A stretch of DNA of 64,000 bases from Atrichornis clamosus. Its lineage: Eukaryota; Chordata; Aves; Passeriformes; Menuridae. The DNA lies in NCBI GenBank assembly GCA_013400975.1, contig WBMZ01009452.1, positions 1-64,000 of the forward strand, given 5' to 3'. This document shows, in pieces, positions 1 through 12,700 of this stretch. Made by a program: the position numbers and the translations under genes. How positions within the stretch are numbered: the first letter of the stretch is position 1; every line of letters starts with the position of its first letter. A model generated the notes under the pieces. The model saw only the letters and a program-made list of their open reading frames with translations, did not search any database and was not told where the DNA came from.

Positions 1-725
1 GCGCGTGCGGCGGCGGCATGGACGGAGCGGCGCAGCCCGAGGCGGACACGCTGGTGGCGCGGGCAGCGGGGGGCGGCGGCCGCGCCCGCCGGGGCGTAAG
101 TGCAGCTTTCCGTGCTGTGGGAATTCCCGCGGCCCTCTCAGCGCAGCGGGAGCGAGCCCGGCAGGGAAGCTCAGCCTGCGCTGCCCTCACCGCGGGGAGA
201 ATTAACGGGAGAGGGGGTGATTCCGATCCTCCCTGGTGTGGGGGGGAGGGAGGGACACGAGGCTGGTGCGCGGTGGCGGCGGGAGCCGGAGTAACAGCCC
301 GGGGCTTCCCCGGGAGCCAGGCGGAGCTCAGGTTGCACAGCAGCGGCGCCGAGCCCTTCCCCGCTCGGAAAGTTGTTCCCGGTGCAGGGGCGGCCGGCGG
401 CGGGCAGAGCTAAAAATACCGCGGCCGCCGAGCCGGGACCCAGAGGACGGGCGGAGGGCAGCGGCGGGGCCGGTGTGTGCCCGCGGGTGAAGCGCCGGAC
501 GGCGGGGTCAGGGCAAAGCGGGAGCGCCGCTGCTGCTTCCCCGCTGCTGCCCAGGACCACCCGTATTGGCAAGTTCTCAGGGCAAGGGCAGTCCCGGGGA
601 GAGATGGTTGGAGGTTTCCCTTCATCTTCCGCAGCCCCCAGGGCAGAGCAGCCGGAGGGCGCCGGGTCCGCGGGCACCTGCCGGGAGCACCCGGCTTGCG
701 CGGTGCTTAACGGGACCTGCGTCCG
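1..725. promoter_or_regulatory. CpG island at the SLC2A9 5' end
   Basis: From the window start to about 725 the sequence is very GC-rich with dense CpG; from about 760 it changes abruptly to AT-rich intron. The island covers exon 1 and the first part of intron 1. This is typical of a vertebrate TATA-less promoter and first exon. Only 17 bases lie upstream of the first ATG, so the main transcription start and core promoter probably lie mostly before the window. The island also holds a G-quadruplex motif (240-254) and an AT-rich TATA/MEF2-like patch (410-419). Confidence 0.8.
18..95 (+). CDS. SLC2A9: SLC2A9 exon 1 (N-terminal coding exon)
   Basis: The ATG at 18 has a strong Kozak context (GCGGCATGG, with G at +4). 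The reading frame begins [10 protein letters not shown] and ends in a Gly/Arg-rich stretch (residues 18-26), followed directly by a consensus donor GTAAGT at 96-101. It ends in phase 0, which matches the phase-0 start of exon 2, so the join reads ...ARRG-NWSGS. In mammalian long GLUT9 the equivalent join also follows a Gly/Arg/Lys-rich stretch just before a D/N-W-S. The N-terminal tail is cytosolic. The sequence is not conserved enough to prove it by homology; the support is phase, donor, Kozak context and CpG island. A further upstream in-frame ATG outside the window cannot be excluded, nor can other alternative first exons. Confidence 0.75.
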
Positions 726-3700
726 TTGAGGGTATCCTGTAAGGTGCTCCAGAGTCCAGTTTTCCTGCGTCAATAGAAAGTCTTAGCAATATCTTTTAAA
801 AAGATTAAAACTTCTTATGCATTCGTGCAATGTTTAGCACTAACAGTTGTGTTTAATTTTAATCTGAGAAGGGAGCTATAACTAACCAAAGTACAATACT
901 CTAAACCGTGTTTTGAAAACTGAAATCCAAATTGAAATGCAAACTGTTAGTCATTAAAAGAAAACACACACACACACACAAAAACCCCAGACAATTTGAG
1001 ACTCATGGTAGCCAGAATAAATGTTACACTGCATACTGAGCAAGGACTGGAGTTGAGAAAAGCATCTTCAGGGCGCAATGCTCTGGGATCTGTGATTAGA
1101 TCAGAAATGTAGACTTTCCAAGTAAGCAGTCCTCGGATATCTGGAGGTCTTTGCTGTGAACCGACATGCAGTTTTCCTGACTGAACACCTGCTGCTGTGG
1201 TGACGGTCACACCTTCCTGCCCTCGGGCTGACTGCCACACACGCATGGCCGTGAAACCAAGGAACACCTATGAAGGAGGCGTGGCTGCCTTCTTGTTTCT
1301 GGCTATCGTAAAAGACATTGTGGGTTGTGGTTTTCTTTCCTTTCCTTTTTCTAATGTTGCCACAGGGTTAATTTTTTTTTTTTTTTAGCAACAGTTTGAT
1401 TTTTTTTTTCATTCTTGCTTCATTGTGCTTTTGTCTTTATCTGGTGTTGCTGAAGCCTGAGCAAATATTTAAAATAGTGAATGAGGAGACAGGTCATGGA
1501 GAAGTGGAAGTTCATGTTCCAAGTTCCAAAACCTCTGAATTGAGTGAATCTGAGGTTTTCCACAGCAGCCTGTATACTTCAAATATTCATGGTATTAAAG
1601 TGGTTTTTAAATCCAGCTATTACAGGTATGAGGTTTTCTAAGCATTTCTGTGATTTGCCCTGCATTATCTTCCACTTAGCCTCATGTGCATATAATTTGC
1701 CTGTGCTGAAAGGTTTAAGCATTCATTGAAGTTTTTAGTAAACACTAGGCTATATGTTCCAAATAATTTTGCTTGCAGGATTTTTCTGATGAGTCTAATG
1801 TTGGAGTAGAGCCCTTTAGAAATATTGCATCAAGATTACTGCATAACACTTGGGAACTTGTGCTTATCACTTGTCAACCCTTTGGGAGCAGCCTGTAGAC
1901 CACCAGGAATATTCTCTCCAGCATCATTTATTCAGAGCAGCAGCAATTTCTTCTAAGTGTAGGAATGTTTGTGCATAGCAGAGAAATAATAAGCACCTAA
2001 TGTGAGATGTTATCATAAGATAAATAAAGCCTTATGTCAAAGTTTCTACATTTTTATTAACAAGGTAATGGTCCAAACTCTGTGTGTGTGTGGCAGGTCC
2101 GTTTTGAGAAGCTGGCTAATAATAATAAATTGTGTTTGGCTTATGTAATGATCTCAACGGGATATATTTCTTACACGAGGCTTTCCCCACCCCCCCCGCA
2201 CACTTCCTCCTGGCCTCACTGAAAACAGGGTGGTTAGTGAACTGTGTAATCTCTTGAAAGGTTCCCACATCATGTGGAAGAAGTTAAAAACACTCAGCCA
2301 TCCTACAGGGTGCATTCTGAGCCTTCACAAGTGGCAGCTACGAGCATGGCAGACCCCACATGTGCCGAGCTGTAGGCTGTGGTCCCTGCCCCGGCACTTG
2401 GGTATCTCGTCCCTTCTCCATGGTCACAGAGAGCCTACGCCGACAGTGTGGCTCTGGCACGTGCTGACAGGCACGGTGTGTTCACCCGCCCGGCTGTGCC
2501 TGCGAGGCTGCTGGAGCTCCTTCCAGTCCGCTGTCACTGCTGCCATGCCAAGTGCCAGCTACACAAACCTCATTCATGCTGCAGATCTTCATTTTCCAAA
2601 GCAAACATACAACCTTGTGTAGCTGACAGAATGTATTGACTCATTAATCTGTTGTGGTGTTGTGAGGGATATAAATGAAGCTGAGTTTCTTAGGCCTGCT
2701 GAAGCAGGTCTTCCTCCTTTTTAAAAGGATTTAGGCTTCAGTGGATGAGGAGGCTGGGCGTAAAGGGCAGTGAGCTGTGCCTGAAATTCTAGATTCTTAT
2801 CATAGTTGTTTTTTGAATTGAAAATACATTAAAAAGCCATCCATTTTAACATATTCAGAGTTGTCTTTCATGTTCTACAAAATGACATTCACAACTGACC
2901 AACCAACAAAACACTAATATCTCTTGGGAATGGCTGGCAATGGTCTCTTCTACTACTGTTTGCCATCCAGCAGGAGAACTGAGTGGTAGAAAGCGATGCT
3001 GGGGAAGGTGCACAGCACCCTGAAATGCAAAGTCTCTCAAATCAAAACAGTTCTACCTGATATTCAACAGCTGATGTGGAGGAAGAAGTAGTTTGCAGAG
3101 GTGGGCTAAAAAGAGTATGAGCAGAATGGAGGGAGTAGACCTGAGAAGGGAGAGGTAGAGATGTGCCACTGGAGAAAAGGGCAAATGCGTCTCCACTGGA
3201 CAGTGTGGCAGGAAGTCACTGTTAGAAACTTTCACTTGGGAGCTAGTTTGAACACATCATTTTAATTTTTTTGGTCACACTTTCACTAATCCTTGTGGAA
3301 GTGGGGGACACACCAATCTCATGAGGTTTAATCCAAATCAGATCTACCCAAAGACCTGATGTATCACATATATGCTACACCTTACTTGGCTGCATTAGTG
3401 ATACGTTGTCAACAATTTCCTTTGCTGAGATTATGGTTCCCCAGCGTTTTACTTTTTGGTGTGGGGGCTGGTGTAATGCTTGCAGAAGAACTCTGTGAGG
3501 TTAAAAGTTCAAATGTTCACTTATGCCTCCATAGATGTTAACTGAGATGCTGTCACTTCAAATTTACAGTTTCTCAGATTGAGCAAGGGAAAGTGTTTCA
3601 GGCTATTATTCTGCAGCAAGGACATCTGCCTGCACGAGCTATACAAGATAGCTAATGAGTGTTTAAAACCTGAGGTACATTAATTAAAAGTATACTAACA

Positions 3701-6700
3701 ATGGCTGCATCTTTTCTTTGTTTTTCAGAATTGGTCTGGGAGTCTTATTGTAGCCTCTTTAACTGGTGCTTTCGGGTCGTCTTTTCTTTATGGTTACAAT
3801 CTGTCTGTGGTGAACGCCCCCGCAGTGGTAAGTGACTGACGAAAGTGGAATTTTATATCAGTAGAGGGCAGCCTTGTCCAGCTATTGTGCTCCTCAGCAT
3901 CCTGCCTTTTTAGTCCTCCTGATTACATAGTAGAAGGGGGTTAAATCTCATACGGTAACTTTCCTTTGCCCGACACCTTCTTTCTGCTCCCCATGAGGTT
4001 TTCACAAAAATTCAGGAGCTGTCGGAAAGCTAAATTCCGCTGCTGAGGTGAACTGGTGCACAAGGTTTCCTTCTCATTCTCCCAAGCCCAGGCAAATACT
4101 AAATCTTCTTGAATACTTTTATGTGATAAAGTAATTTTAATATCTCACTGGTGAGCATTGGTAGCTGTATGCACATGTTCAGCAACTTCTGGTCACGTCA
4201 TTCCATTCTAGGTTCTTGCACAACCTTTCATTCCCACAGTAGTGATATTGTAAATAATATTTCTGGCTTCTTCTTAAATAATGGGTCTCTTCTTCTGCAT
4301 TTTGTAGTGAAGTCTTGTTTGGTTCTGAATTCAAAACTGCTGGGTTGACCATCTGTTGGCAACATGGGAGATAGGCTGGATGAATAGAGTACCGTTAAAT
4401 CAGTATACAAAGTTTATGGGGACTACATAAAAATATCAGTTATTGCAAATGGAAATCTGAACATTTTGTTTTTACACTGGCTGTCTAGAGACTCTCTTAA
4501 TTCAGTCAAGCAGAGCAGTAAGCAATTCAGAGGAGTTGCAAGCAGCACTATTTTGAAAAATAGCTAGTAAATATTAGGAATTAACAGTGGAAATTCCATT
4601 TCAAAATAGTTCCTTCTCAAAGCTAAGCTCCTTCTTTTATGGAAATCTTTTATTAAAATGTGTGGCTAATTAAAATTTCCAGCTAAACAGGTTATTCATG
4701 TTAAAGAAGGATGCAATATTTGTGCAAATAATGACACAAAAATTTTTTTTTAATTTATTTTTCATGTGTGTATTTTATTTGGTAAATGGTTGATCCAAAG
4801 GACTAGGAAGAGACTTAGCCTATGGAAATCTTTAATTGCTTGCTTCTAAATTTCTGGGAGCTTTCTTCAAGTTCCTGGTACTTTATTTACTGATAACTCA
4901 AGGTTGGATAAATTGGATGTTAATTCTAGCATGACATGTCCAGGCACCACTTCACCTTGCAGTCATCAGAGGATAAACACGGCTTAAAAAATAAATGAGC
5001 AAGAAGCTGTAATTGTGTGAGCAAGGGTATTGATGGTCCTGATGGTAGAAATCCTTCCTGCACTGCCTTAGGGTTGTCAACAGAGCAGTGAGAATGAGCT
5101 GATTTCTAAACTTTTAAGTACCATTTAAAAAATGGGCTGTCCTGGTAGTCAGAGCTCTTCTGTCACTTTCTGCAGGAGCAAAGGAAAGAAAGGATGATCG
5201 GACGTGCTCCTTGGCAACACTCAGACAGTTATGTTTGAACCATGCAATAGATTATCACGGTGATCAGAGTGTGGGTGGGGAGGTTGAAGATGCAACCATA
5301 CAGTGACAAATGCTAAATTTCAGACGTTGTGCTTAGTAACACTTCCAGGATTGTCTGTTTTTGCTTGAAATCTTTAGTGTGTCTTTTGGACTGAAACTGG
5401 GCACTATGTTGATGGTTTTGGTCATACCGTTACAGATATGCATGAAGTCTCCCTTGGTGTTTCAGTGCTTGATTGAGAACTCTGTGTATTTCTTATTCGT
5501 GTTAAGCCATATGTTAGGAAGGGCTAAGGAGTAGTACTGCTGACAAGGAAGTCGTGTAGTTCAAGAATAAAATACCACTCTCTCGTCTGGCCCTCTCTCT
5601 AGCTCCAGGATTAATCTGTGTCAGCCCTTTGCCTAGGACAGACCACGTTCTTGTCCCTGTCCCCAGAGCTGCAGTGACAGGTTGAAGGGAGGAGCATGGG
5701 CTCAGCTCATAGCCACGGTGGGGAGCAGCAAGCCATACCAAAGCTGTGCTTCTTGCAGCACAACAAAAGGAACCTTTGCCCCATCTGTTTTCTCTTGTAT
5801 GTCACTAAATCAGTCCACTGCAAGGTGACCCTTTGGGAATACTGCTGTGAGATGACTGAGAAGATCCAAAGCGAAGCGTCTGGTAGCTGTAGATAACAGG
5901 AACCTTGTAAGAGGTTATACGGGGAGTGCAGTAATTCCTACAGGTTGTAAGCTGAGTTCCATTTATAAACTTAGTAGGACAAATAACTTCTTCTGGTGAC
6001 CTGCAGCTTACAGCCTTCATTGTTGGATGTCCTTCTCTCCTTAGGGGGCTGGGTATCTTCTGCCCCTGTTAATATTTCAGTACAATTCCTCTTGGTGCTG
6101 TAGTCCTCCAACCTTAGAGAAGGACTGTGTTAGGCTTTAGAAGTAGTGAAAAAATGCTTGATAATGGCAGTTGACTAAAACACAGAATGTTTCCAGGGTC
6201 CTGGAACCAAACACATCAGCAGGATGACTGAACTGGCAAAGTGGTGAAGTTAGTTTAAGACTGAAGCTTTGAAGAATTGACTGTAAATTCTTGTGTCCAT
6301 TTTCTTTTGGTGCCACAAATTTTGTCAGCTCATCAAACGGCAGGGGAACACTCCTGTAGTTCTCACTGGTGAGCTTTACTTCAGGATTATCTCCTAAGGT
6401 AGAGTTAGTCTAACTTCCTGAGTGTTGCAAGGGGGATAAACTGCACAAACTCTGCTCAGAGATGAGATCGTTTCCCTCTCAGTTCCCTGTGGTTCTGTGG
6501 GAAAGAGCAGTGTCCCATCACAGGTTTGATTTCCTGAGAAACCCAGAATTACAAGTCTCCACAGGCTTGTTCAAAGAGTTACCAGAATTTATTAAAAATG
6601 TACAGGAGCCTTTGTCAGTAGGAAGACAAAAGATTTAATTGAATACAAGATGAAGCCATCTTTTTCTGAACTGAATTTCTGCAGTTCATTCCATGGACCA

Positions 6701-9700
6701 GTTGTGGGCAAGGCCTGTAAAACAATGATGTACTTTGTGCTCTGTACAGGAGGCAAAGTCTGCTGCTTTGCAGCACTTGCCCTCTTCCTGCAGGAGGCTG
6801 CAGCTCTGAATTCCTACCGCAAAAATGTACAGCCTGCTGTGTCAGCTGGTTCAGTAGTTGTCACTGGGTGTGAATGACCTCTGTAACTATGCATAAGACA
6901 TGGAAAATATTTCTCTTATATTTAAAATATATCCATTAGATTCATATGTAGAAAACTATATATATCACTTATATTCCTCTTATATTTCTCACCCTAGCAC
7001 TACTATTGTAATTAACTGAGACAGTTGAGAAAAAGAGATACTGATATCAGTCAGATACCATTTCTTGCAGACTTTGGTTAGAGGCTAAAATTTTTGTATA
7101 CAGGTTTATACCTTCAGTGTTATTGAGATACCTGACCAAAATTCCAAAGGAGCCTTTCCACAAAATTCAGTGGATTAAAATCCAGTGGATTTGTTGTACC
7201 AGGTTTGGTTTGTTTCATGTGCATCTCTTCAAAACCTATATATTTTACTAGCTTCCTATTTATTTGCAATGGGAATCCAGACACAATTACTGTACATGTC
7301 AGAGGATTCATCTATCTGTTGCTATTGAGTGCTGTAGTTTGTACTTTCTTTTGTTGAATATTTGCAGTTATTTGGTGTCTCCTTGTAAATAACTAAGGTA
7401 TGCAGGGAAAATTAGTCATAACACAAGGGGAGAATAATTTACATATTATTTTTAGCTATTATCATTAACAGGAAATGCTAATAATGTTCTAAAAGTGTTT
7501 TTTTCAGTATCCATTACTGTCAGAAATTAATTTCAAATAGACAAGGCGCCTGAATCTAAATATAGTCTGAGTATTGGTGTTAAAGAACTAAGATATTATT
7601 ACTTGATTTAATGTCAGATTCATTTGGAAGCTTCTGTGAGACTCTTCTAAATGATTCAAGCACCAAATCGAGTTTTCTTCTTGTTTTTTTAAATGTTTAT
7701 TTACCTTTCTGTTTAGAAACATTTAAGATAGGATGGGAGAAATAATCCTGCCCTCCTTTTAATTCCGGGCACAAGAGGTCTACTAGAAACTTGGTAGATG
7801 GAAGACAGGAAGTTGTATATTCTACTTCTACCTTTCTTAGATACTTTGCAGATGGAGAGATGATTATCCAAACTAAAAGCCCTCAAATCAAATATTTCAT
7901 GTGTCCAAGGCCAGATTTCAGGTAAAGTTTGAAATTCCTAGTCTGAACAGGGAAAATGTAGTGGCTTATTCTGCTGAGTCGTGTCCAAGGATAATTTAGG
8001 AGCTGTTACACGCTGGAGGAAATCAGAGAACAAACTGGGGAAAAGTGCCAGGATTAAATTTTGTGATAGTGTAGAGCTTTGAGAGCTTTTCAGAAAGCTG
8101 TGCCCTTCTGCTGTAGTGACTGCAACTACCTGGTACTGTACCCCTGCCAGAGCATCAGGCACCACGGTGGCGTTTCCTTGATTTTAAAATGGAAGCAATA
8201 TATAAGCAAGGAAGCTTGATTAAAAAGAAAGTAAATAGGTGATATCTCCACAGGCAATGTTAGAAGGTTAAATTATGTTAAAGTGTCATCCTGGAGCTAT
8301 GATATCTTTACCTTTTAAAGAGATAAAGAAATTGGTGTAATTAAACATCAGGGAAGAGAAGTTGTTAAAAGGCATCCTTCAAAAACCTGCAGCTGTGCTC
8401 ATGTGACGAAAGCAGAAAAAGGGTGTAGACTTTGGCACATTGAAAGCTAAAAAGTCAGCTGGTCCTGGACATTCATGCCTACCTGTGGTTGTTTGTGACT
8501 TGTACTTATATGTATATATATGCTTGGACTGATTCAATTAGTTATATTGCAGTTGTATCTACAAGTGAGGCCCCATTTTTTGGAGGAGAGAGATAAAAGA
8601 GCAAGAGAGATGCCCAGTAGCAAGTTACTGTTTTTACTGGGTTTTTAAATTCTATTTCTCTCAGTTGTATTCTTAAAGTGTGATTTTTTTTAACACATAT
8701 TTTTATTATGTATTTTCTTTCAGTATATCAAGAAGTTTTACAATGAAACTTGGGAGAGGAGATACGGCTTCTCGGTGGATGAGAGCACGCTGACACTCCT
8801 CTGGTCCATAACTGTTTCTATTTTTGCCATTGGTGGCCTTGTGGGTGCCATTATTGTCACCCCAATTGTGAAGTTCTTTGGACGGTAAGTGTATTGGAAA
8901 ACTTGTATTTTCTGAAGCAGTTTCTCATTTAGTCTCTCTAGAAGCCTTTATTTTTATTAAAAAAGAAACAAAAGAACCAAACATTCACCAGAATAGAAAT
9001 GTAAACATTCTTAAATCCTGAAAGCTTGCTGTGCATCATTTGAGTCACAGAAGGCATTTGCTCTGAACGGGCAGTGGGTTGAGATGTCAGGGAGGGTGAC
9101 TTGTCAAGAGTGTGAAAGGAAAGTACCATAAAATAGAAAAGATTTCACAAAGGACTGGCAGGTTTTTGTTTTGTGAGTCTGCTAAGTATCCTACGGTGAA
9201 CAAACACAGTTATCAACATATCTCATTCGGTTCTTAACAGCATTTGTTGTCATACGATAACAAAAATTTGTTCTTTTTTTTTTCCTTCCTTGTGTCAATT
9301 TAAAATACAATCTGAAGAACTAGACTAGGATGAAGTTCATGTTTGGTCTTTCTCAAGCTTGGGGAATCCCTGCCTTGTACAATGCAGTAATTGACCAAGT
9401 CTTGACAGCAGAGAATGCAAGTATTTTAGGAATGCTTGTGCTGGTGTGTGTTTGCATTTTTGCTGCTGGTACTTACTAGGTCTTTCTGTCAAATTTTATG
9501 TTTCATACTATCTTTCACAGAGAATTTTAAAGGTAATTTATAATTTATCTATATTTAGAAGGGCATGAAAAAATGTCACCTTTGTAGCATTCATCATAAC
9601 TGTTCATTTGGACTTTCCTTAATTGTAAATTCTATATTTTTTGATATTTTTGGTCAGTTAAATCACAGGAGAACGTCACCATGGAAGCTTAAACATAAGT

Positions 9701-12700
9701 ATCAACCTCCAGTGTTCTTACTTTTCTGGTTTACATTTTGACTATTCCCATTAATTTAGAGTTGCTCTCCTAGGTCTGTTTGTCATTCTCCCAACTCTTC
9801 CGTATCTCGTTTTTCACTTCAAAGAGTGTATTTTCAGGGTCTTCCATTTCATGCTTACATCAAATAATTATTCCTTGCTATTATCAATTCTTCATTAATT
9901 TATTTTGTCACTTCACCATTTGATTTTCAATTCTTAGATATTTTTCATAGTCTCATAATTTTTTTTTTTTTTAGTTCTTCAATTTCATCTGCCAAATCAT
10001 CAATTTGGCTTTTACACACTTGTTAAATGTATGAAGCTATGCCTGACTTGGAATCAAACTGATTGATTCCCAGCACTAATCTGGGAGCCTTTATTAAAAT
10101 AAAGTGAAGTAAGAAATTGGTTCATAGAAGGCTTGAATTTTCAGTGAAGAGTAGAACGACTGGATGTGCAGGTTTGTTAAAGTGGTGGCTGATCTTTGTC
10201 ATAGATGCACCTCTTTATTTGGAGCTAGTCAGATTCCAGGGCAGACCTTCACACTTGCAGACTCTGCCCCTGTTTATTATTTTTATCTCCATTAAGCCAT
10301 AAAAACAGCTCTGTTGTAGATATGATGGATGAGTGCTAGAGCAGAAATGGGAAGGCGTTATGTGGATAAAGGCTGCTCACTAAAGAGTGGTGCTTGAGTT
10401 TGCTGCTCACAGTGCAGTGTGTTTGTCTGGTCTAGGAACCCAGACTGACACGTCATTGTGGTAATTGAGGAGCACAGTGTGAAATGTTGACAGAACAATA
10501 AAATACTTTGCTGTTAAATTGTTCAAGTGTAGGTTGGAGAGTTGTATGTATGATGAAGCTGAGCTCCATTTACACTGACACAGAATAATGAGATAAGGGG
10601 GATTAAAAGCATTAGTCATAAATAATGTACGACTTTAAAAGAACACTCTTGAATCATATAGCTGTAAGGTTAAAAACATAAATTCCAAATTACTGGATTC
10701 CTAGGTCCTATTTACTTCAAGAGAGATGTGGAGTAATTTTTTGAAATTCATCCACATAAACATAATTCCCATGTTCAGATGTGGTTTTGACACTTCATAA
10801 CTTAAATTCTTTTCTTCTAATGAAGAGTGTCTGCTGTTGTGTATCCTGAGCACCCAGAGCAATATGCTCAAGGGATTGTTTAGGCCACTGCTAGGGAGAC
10901 ATCTTCCCAGGCTGAGCATCACTCCAGACTCCTCTCCTTCCTCTTGGTACCACGGCAGGTCACTCTAAGTGCTTCAGTGAGAGAAAGTGAGTGAGTTTCA
11001 GTGAGAGAAACTTCTCTGTGCCGTTCCTTGCTCCTCACTCCTCCTGTGCTTCATCATGGGTCCCCATGGACCACAGGCCCTCTGGGGATGTACCTGCTCA
11101 AGTCTGGAGCACCTTCTCCTCCACTGGCCTTGTTACACCCTGGTTCCATCTCCTCACAGAAGCCTCACAGAAGCCCCTGCAGCCCCTTCACTTCCAAAAC
11201 CTTCCCAGAGACACTACTTTACCTAGTAACATCCTAAACAGCAGGTTTTCTTGTTTTCATTTTCCTTTCAATCTGTCAAATCCTTTGGTTTTGTCTTGCT
11301 TAGTTAGGCTGTGCTTTTCTCTTCTTGTCTGCACAGTATAAGGGTTCTCTGGCCAACTTTCTCTCAAACAATATGCATTTTGTAGTTTAAATTAAGGTAG
11401 AAAAAAGTAGTATCTTCAGATGCATGTGTAAGGCCTGTCTGACTTGAATGAACATTTTGTTTCCATTTTTGACTTTATTTATATCATTCCAGCCATCTCA
11501 AAGTGTATATGCATTTGAAAAATCAGTTTCAAATAGTGCAGTCATCACTCTTGAAAGATATTTTGCATAGACTTTAAATGAAATGTGTCACGTTTTTTAA
11601 TCTTCAAGCCATGTTTTCATTCAGTGCTCAAAATTCACTAGAAATCAGGAAGACTAATTAAAAATACTGGTATTAAAAATGTTTCCTTTAAAAAATGTGT
11701 GCATCTGTTGTGAGAAATTGGGTGACCTATTCAATGGGTGTGAGATTTACAGTTGATACTTCTATGTTGAAAAGAATGAGAACTGCTGGGTCAATTTGTT
11801 GCCTGCTTTAGAAAAGAAGGGAGTAGACAGCCTTCCTGGTCATTCCTCCTCTTTTGCATGGAAATTACAATGTATAGAGATTGAAAATCCATTGAGAATA
11901 CTTATAAATGTAATGCCACTTATTTTTAAAATAAAATTGATGTATTCTCAGTCTGTACTGTCAAAGTTAATGGATTTTTCATAATTTGTATCATCAGTGA
12001 TGTTTATCTGCAGGTAAATTTGTTTTCAAATCCGTTGTTTTCTTCATATGTTGTTGTGAGTGGTACTGGAGGCTTCAGTATTGAGTTGTACCTCTAGAGC
12101 TAAATCAAGACTGTGCTTAATTATGTGACTGCAAAACCTGTTAAAGCTTTACCATATGTAGCTAAGTGAGGTGACTCACAGATGGAAAACATAGGGTGCA
12201 ATCATTCTCTTGCCATGTAATTGTGAAAAGTATGATGTTTTGTGTTAGACCATATGCAATGCAAAACAGCTATCTCATTGTGATGTGCTCTAAAGAGGCC
12301 ACATCTCCAGCAGGTATCCCTGGGACTCTGCCTGGGAACTGTAAGAAACTTCTCAGTTGCTCTCAGTGCTGAACCTCATAACAGTTTCTCCAGCCATTCA
12401 CCTGTAGGAAGCAATTTAGCAGAAAGCCATTTAATTTTATTTTTGTGAAGAGATGGTTTTAAGGTAGCAGTGATTATCTGACTTCTGGGTGGGTTTTCTA
12501 CTTCATCCTTCAATAGAAAATCATTGCAGCAGAGCTGTGGATCTTATGTATTTAACCCCTCTTACATCTTTAACCACTCTTCTTCATGCGTTCAGGAAGT
12601 GACACCTTGAATGTGTGTGTTTTTGAATCTGTCTGCCCATGAAACCCTGTCTATCATTTCTTTTGTAAAGTATTTCTTCCTGCAGAGGGTGTGAATTCAC

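Larger units (their letters stand above)
96..3728 (+). other. SLC2A9: SLC2A9 intron 1
   Basis: Donor GTAAGT at 96; acceptor tttttcAG ending at 3728. The first 630 bases are CpG island. Then follow a (CA)n repeat (964-980), a T15 run (1372-1386), a locally GC-rich block (about 2330-2560) and a C-run near 2190. Several open frames (1245-1370, 1396-1641, 2230-2622) have no recognisable product. In mammals alternative first exons make long and short GLUT9 isoforms; no convincing second first exon was found here. Confidence 0.85.

Noticed and set aside
171..773. 200-codon minus-strand open frame in the CpG island
   Set aside because: Long open frames on both strands are expected in CpG-rich DNA; Pro/Ala/Gly-rich, no recognisable domain, and it lies antisense in intron 1.
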